Shown here in pieces: positions 60,663-64,000 of a stretch of 64,000 nucleotides of DNA. The stretch is from Breviolum minutum Mf 1.05b.01 (lineage: Eukaryota > Sar > Dinophyceae > Suessiales > Symbiodiniaceae). The stretch is from contig DF241748.1 in the NCBI GenBank assembly GCA_000507305.1, positions 1-64,000 on the forward strand, written 5' to 3'. Every line of letters begins with the position of its first letter. The first letter of the stretch is position 1. The notes under the pieces were generated by a model. The model did not search any database. It was not told where the DNA came from and saw only the letters and a program-made list of their open reading frames with translations. Both the position numbers and the translations under genes were made by a program.

Positions 60663-61830
60663 CCATCATCGAATCGATGACGCTCAACCAGTCGCCAAAT
60701 TGAAGAGCTGTTGCGTCCAGTCCCAATGTTGGCAACTCCACCGTGCTTAGACTTTCAGTGGGATTTTCTCCCGTAGGTCCTGAGTTCGTTCCTGACAAGG
60801 ACGTTGGAAATGGCGGCACGATTGCACTAGCTGGCGGCAGTGGTGGTGGTCTAATCCTAGAGTTTTCTTGCGGACTCATCTTATCCTTTGGTGGTGAAGG
60901 GGGTGGTGGTCCAGGGGGCGGAGCAGGGACAAAATGGTCTGGTGATTCAACTGACATAAATGAACACTGTGACCCTTGAAACCCCTCCGGATCTCTCTGA
61001 ACTCCACTAGTACTTCGTGAACCCTCCATGTTCATGATCCCTCTACGAAATTTTTCTTCCGCTTCACGCAAACACCGAAGCCGAAACAACTCAATAGCAT
61101 CCATTTCGACATAGTCATCTCTTTTCAACACCTTTTGAGGGGTAGAATTATTAGAACCCTGTTGTACACCCAAAGTTCCTGCATCACCTCCTGCCCTAAA
61201 GGTTTCTCGAATGACTTCCTTTTGAACCCCTTGACTCCAAAAAGGATTCACAACGTCACCTAATCTAGAGCCAACTTGCCCACCTTGCTCAAGTTCTGGT
61301 GGTTTATCGCCTATGTAAAATCGTTCAACTCCGCCAGAACCACGGGTCCCAGATGTTTCCACAAATTGAGGTCCTCCTACACTAGCTCCTACCAATCTAG
61401 GGTCTACTCCTGTCCCAGTGAAGCCGCTACCCTTTCCCCTACCAGTGACATCCCTAGATCCACGTTCAACACCTGAATCAGACACTGTTGGGGCACTGTT
61501 ACCATGCACTCCATCATGACTACCAGGATTCCCAGACTGCTGAGCTTCCCTAACCTCAATCCGTTTCACACCCAAAACTGGTTCATCTTTACGACTTTCT
61601 GAGGGGTTACTTCCCTTAACACCTTCATCACCAGGCGCGAAAGACAATGGGGGTCCTATGGGTCCCAAAGCCTTAAGCAAATCTCGCCCTGACACATTCG
61701 GGGTCCTGTCTGCTACCGTCTCCATACCCTTCTGCCCAGATCCATCATCCAGCAGCCTTTGCATCATTTCGTCAGCACAGCTAGCAGCCTCGGCTTCACC
61801 ACCAGCTGCAGCTGCAGGCAACTTTTCCAT
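60655..61830 (-). CDS. Copia ORF1, N-terminal part of gag (391 aa)
   Basis: Starts MEKLPAAAAGGEAEAA 31 nt after the LTR. Low-complexity and Pro/Gly-rich, with a Pro-rich stretch (PPPGPPPPSPP) and the end LDATALQFGDWLSVIDSMMG. A 4-bp duplication (GGTG) at the end shifts the frame into the next ORF, whose start GDLSYSPGEWW continues the same domain. Confidence 0.85.
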   Translation of the reverse strand: MEKLPAAAAGGEAEAASCADEMMQRLLDDGSGQKGMETVADRTPNVSGRDLLKALGPIGPPLSFAPGDEGVKGSNPSESRKDEPVLGVKRIEVREAQQSGNPGSHDGVHGNSAPTVSDSGVERGSRDVTGRGKGSGFTGTGVDPRLVGASVGGPQFVETSGTRGSGGVERFYIGDKPPELEQGGQVGSRLGDVVNPFWSQGVQKEVIRETFRAGGDAGTLGVQQGSNNSTPQKVLKRDDYVEMDAIELFRLRCLREAEEKFRRGIMNMEGSRSTSGVQRDPEGFQGSQCSFMSVESPDHFVPAPPPGPPPPSPPKDKMSPQENSRIRPPPLPPASAIVPPFPTSLSGTNSGPTGENPTESLSTVELPTLGLDATALQFGDWLSVIDSMMGG

Positions 61831-61843
61831 GTCGCAGTGTCAA

Positions 61844-61861
61844 GGTCTTGGGCTCATAGCC
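61844..61861 (-). promoter_or_regulatory. Primer binding site, half-tRNA-Met type
   Basis: In element sense GCTATGAGCCCAAGACC directly follows the LTR. Its complement contains GGGCTCATAGCC, an anticodon stem-loop with CAT, as in initiator tRNA-Met. Copia of Drosophila is known to use an internal fragment of initiator tRNA-Met. Confidence 0.65.
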
Positions 61862-62045
61862 CGCGGTTGTCAAAAGCAAGTTGCAGTGCCAGACCTCTTT
61901 TTCACGTCTCGCACTTGAGCCAAAATTTGGCCAGTAGGATCTTTGTGGTACATGTCAGTGCCACTATTGGTGCTATCACCAAACTGCAAACCTTCAAGAT
62001 GGATCACTGCAGGTTACATAGGGATCATGTATGGTCTAAACCACA
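61862..62045 (-). repeat. 5' LTR of the copia element
   Basis: Same sequence as the 3' LTR. The spliced-leader-like motif is at 61914-61932. The gag start codon is 31 nt beyond the LTR in element sense. Confidence 0.95.
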
Positions 62046-62365
62046 GTTTCAAAAGAGGGGTTCAATGCTTGCAGCCTTTGGAAGAAAACGCTATAGAAAT
62101 CTTTGATGCCCTCGGAGGGGTGTTAAACCTCTGATATTCTGGTGAAAAAAATGGCATGATATGTTGCTCTTGAAAAGACCCCAGGAATCATCTAGTAGAA
62201 CCATCCATTTCTGCAATAAATAGAGTGAATGGAGCACAAAGTTCAGAGAAATATCTTTTGAAGTAACCACGTGCGGATGGAAACTCATGGACTTCATTTC
62301 ACTTGATTTTCAAATGCAAAAATCCAAAGCTCTCTTTCAAGATTCGTGCGATTCCATTTCTCCAG

Positions 62366-62498
62366 GATCTGAGTGGAGCAGCAGAGTCACCCTTGGAAGG
62401 GGGCTTTCCCGCAGACTTGATGATCGATCCGGATGGAAATAAGATGACCTATACTGCTACCTTGTCGAATGGCCTCCTTGTCGCAGTGGGATGCCGGG
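62366..62498 (+). CDS. Candidate host exon downstream of the copia insertion
   Basis: After TTCTCCAG the frame reads DLSGAAESPLEGGFPADLMI, DPDGNKMTYTATLSNGLLVA and VGCR, with a GC donor (CGGG/GCAAGG), phase 0-1. Clearly protein-like; no family recognised. Confidence 0.6.
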
Positions 62499-62961
62499 GC
62501 AAGGGACAATGGTATGGTTTCCAAAGCTCCAGCCCATTGCAAGAATCAACGATTTTCCCGTATCAAAGGAAGCACACATTTATATACCTGTGTGATATCG
62601 TATGTATATAAAAGAAGCAAACCGGACATCATGAATTGTATACCCGCATACATGATATGATATACTGTATACACTTATATATACTTATACGTACGTATAC
62701 GCATTTGCAGACAAACATAAATATGAAGCAGATGGTGCTTTGTTCAAGCCACAAAACCGTTTCCCCTAAGAGGAACATGATATTGTGGTAATTGTAACAA
62801 ATATCCAAAATCTATCCCTACAGTATTCCATTATCAGTTTGAGAACTAGAATCTGCCATAGCAGCAGCTTCTCATTTGTTTATGCATCATTCACGTGTAG
62901 AGTTGAGGGGAGCAACATCCCTTCCTCCCCATTGGTTTTGTCCAAGGTAGTGCCCTTCCAG

Positions 62962-63057
62962 CATGGATGAAATTTGATCAAGAGAAGTTGAAGGTTACAG
63001 GGGTTCCACCCAAGCCTGAGGAGTGGGATCCGGGATCCGGGGGTTGGATCATGGTCA
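62962..63057 (+). CDS. Candidate host exon with WMKFD motif
   Basis: After CCTTCCAG the frame reads WMKFDQEKLKVTGVPPKPEE then WDPGSGGWIMVM. It resembles the exon at 38896-38992. Right edge not fixed. Confidence 0.55.
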
Positions 63058-63805
63058 TGTATTGCTTGCCCAGATAGATTTTTGTCACTAGTAATTGCCT
63101 ATGGCCCAAAACCACTGTGGTTGATTCCGGATGATTTATTTTGCAATCTCAAACGACATATCAACATCCTGAAGTACCGCAAAAGGTCCATTCTCACGTC
63201 CCACCAGAAATGAGATCACTTCTTGAGAATTATCCGCACTTCACATTCGCGAGCGTTAGATTGGAATTGGATAATCCGCCAGTACTGGGGAGTAGCTTTG
63301 CATTTGTTTGATGCTTCTGGCCGGAACACCAGGAACTGTCTCTGAAAGTGAAGGGAAGCTTGGACTGATGGGAGAAAACTGATGCTGATACCGGTAGTAG
63401 GTAGTAGTTCTCTCTTTGACTGGGACATTCGTGGCATGTTCCACACGTGTTTCTGGACAAAGATTCTTCAGAAAGCATTGGGCCCTATGTTGCAGACCCT
63501 TACGACGATACCTGTAGGCCTGCTTTGAGCCCTGTAGGCCACCAGCTTTAAGTCATTGGAGTTTTCCTACAGGTGATTTGCCAAAGCTTTAGTTGGTTCA
63601 TGAAACAGCGGTTTTTGTCTACGACCTTGCTCTTTGGAACTCAATTTGTTGTTTTGGAAGCTTATCATTTGTTGTTTTGGAACTCATGTATACTCATACC
63701 TTTCTTTTCAGCATCGTTCACATGTGCGAAGACTTGAAATCTCGTGCATTTATCCAGATTTGTATTCAATGGCTACTCCGGTCATGTTCGGTATTTCTGT
63801 TGCAG

Positions 63806-63957
63806 CTATCCTAGGAGTGTCCGAGTGTCCGGATGATGAACCTATTCACAAACATGGTTTCATCCAAGTTTTTACGTTTTCCATTTTGGATGAAAGACAC
63901 CATGATCTCCATTTTCACTTGATGGCTGTGATTTTCCCCCCAACCAACTTCCATTGA
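63806..63957 (+). CDS. Candidate host exon near the window end
   Basis: After GTTGCAG the frame reads ILGVSECPDDEPIHKHGFIQ then VFTFSILDERHHDLHFHLMA, with TGA at 63955-63957. The frame is also open upstream (VMFGISVAA), so the left edge is uncertain. Confidence 0.45.
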
Positions 63958-64000
63958 TTTCCAGGAACTGACGAGCAAGGCTTATCCCTAGAAGCTCCCT

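Larger units (their letters stand above)
53066..62045 (-). mobile_element. Ty1/copia LTR retrotransposon, complete ends, broken frames
   Basis: 8,980 bp on the - strand, flanked by the 5-bp duplication GTTTC (53061-53065 and 62046-62050). The two 184-bp LTRs look identical by eye. Internal order in element sense is ORF1/gag, protease, integrase, reverse transcriptase, RNase H; integrase before RT defines Ty1/copia (Pseudoviridae-type). Several frame breaks occur, so this copy is probably not autonomous even though identical LTRs imply recent insertion. It lies antisense to the + strand host exons around it. Confidence 0.95.

Overview
The window looks like nuclear DNA of a dinoflagellate, probably a Symbiodiniaceae-type alga (inference; no rRNA or plastid marker is present). 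The reasons are: genes cut into many 25-160 nt exons; introns that end in AG but begin with GT, GC or GA; all recognisable host exons on the + strand; abundant trinucleotide and TTTG microsatellites in introns; and a Ty1/copia element whose LTR carries a 12-mer identical to the 3' end of the dinoflagellate spliced leader. No single-exon bacterial-type genes, operons or CRISPRs are present.

Layout. 1-11 kb: a set of candidate + strand exons of an unrecognised gene. 11.4-33.9 kb: the best-supported gene, an apparent fusion of a nucleotidyltransferase (MobA/NTP_transferase-like, 11.6-23.2 kb) with a glucuronokinase-like GHMP kinase (24.46-33.91 kb). I could trace 33 exons by eye. The last 19 join in phase without a break to a TGA at 33907-33909 and give 1098 nt (365 codons plus stop). 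If both halves are one protein it could phosphorylate glucuronate and then transfer a nucleotide to the product, a salvage route to UDP-glucuronate (inference). A 420-bp assembly gap (17894-18313) lies inside a direct repeat within one of its introns.

34-53 kb: microsatellites, palindromic repeats and candidate + strand exons of one or more unrecognised genes, including a 666-nt exon (49458-50123) and a tandem array (43.85-48.23 kb) in which a four-exon, Cys-containing cassette is repeated about five times, some copies being broken. 53,066-62,045: a complete but frame-broken Ty1/copia retrotransposon on the - strand, with apparently identical 184-bp LTRs, a 5-bp target duplication, a half-tRNA-Met type primer site, gag, protease, integrase, RT, RNase H and a long C-terminal extension. 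62.3-64 kb: more + strand host exons.

Three families of short palindromic (MITE- or introner-like) repeats are spread through the introns, several very close to splice sites. Exon calls are by eye: those in 11.6-33.9 kb are anchored by family knowledge and codon phase, while the other host exons rest on open frame plus plausible splice sites, an approach that also gave false hits inside known introns.
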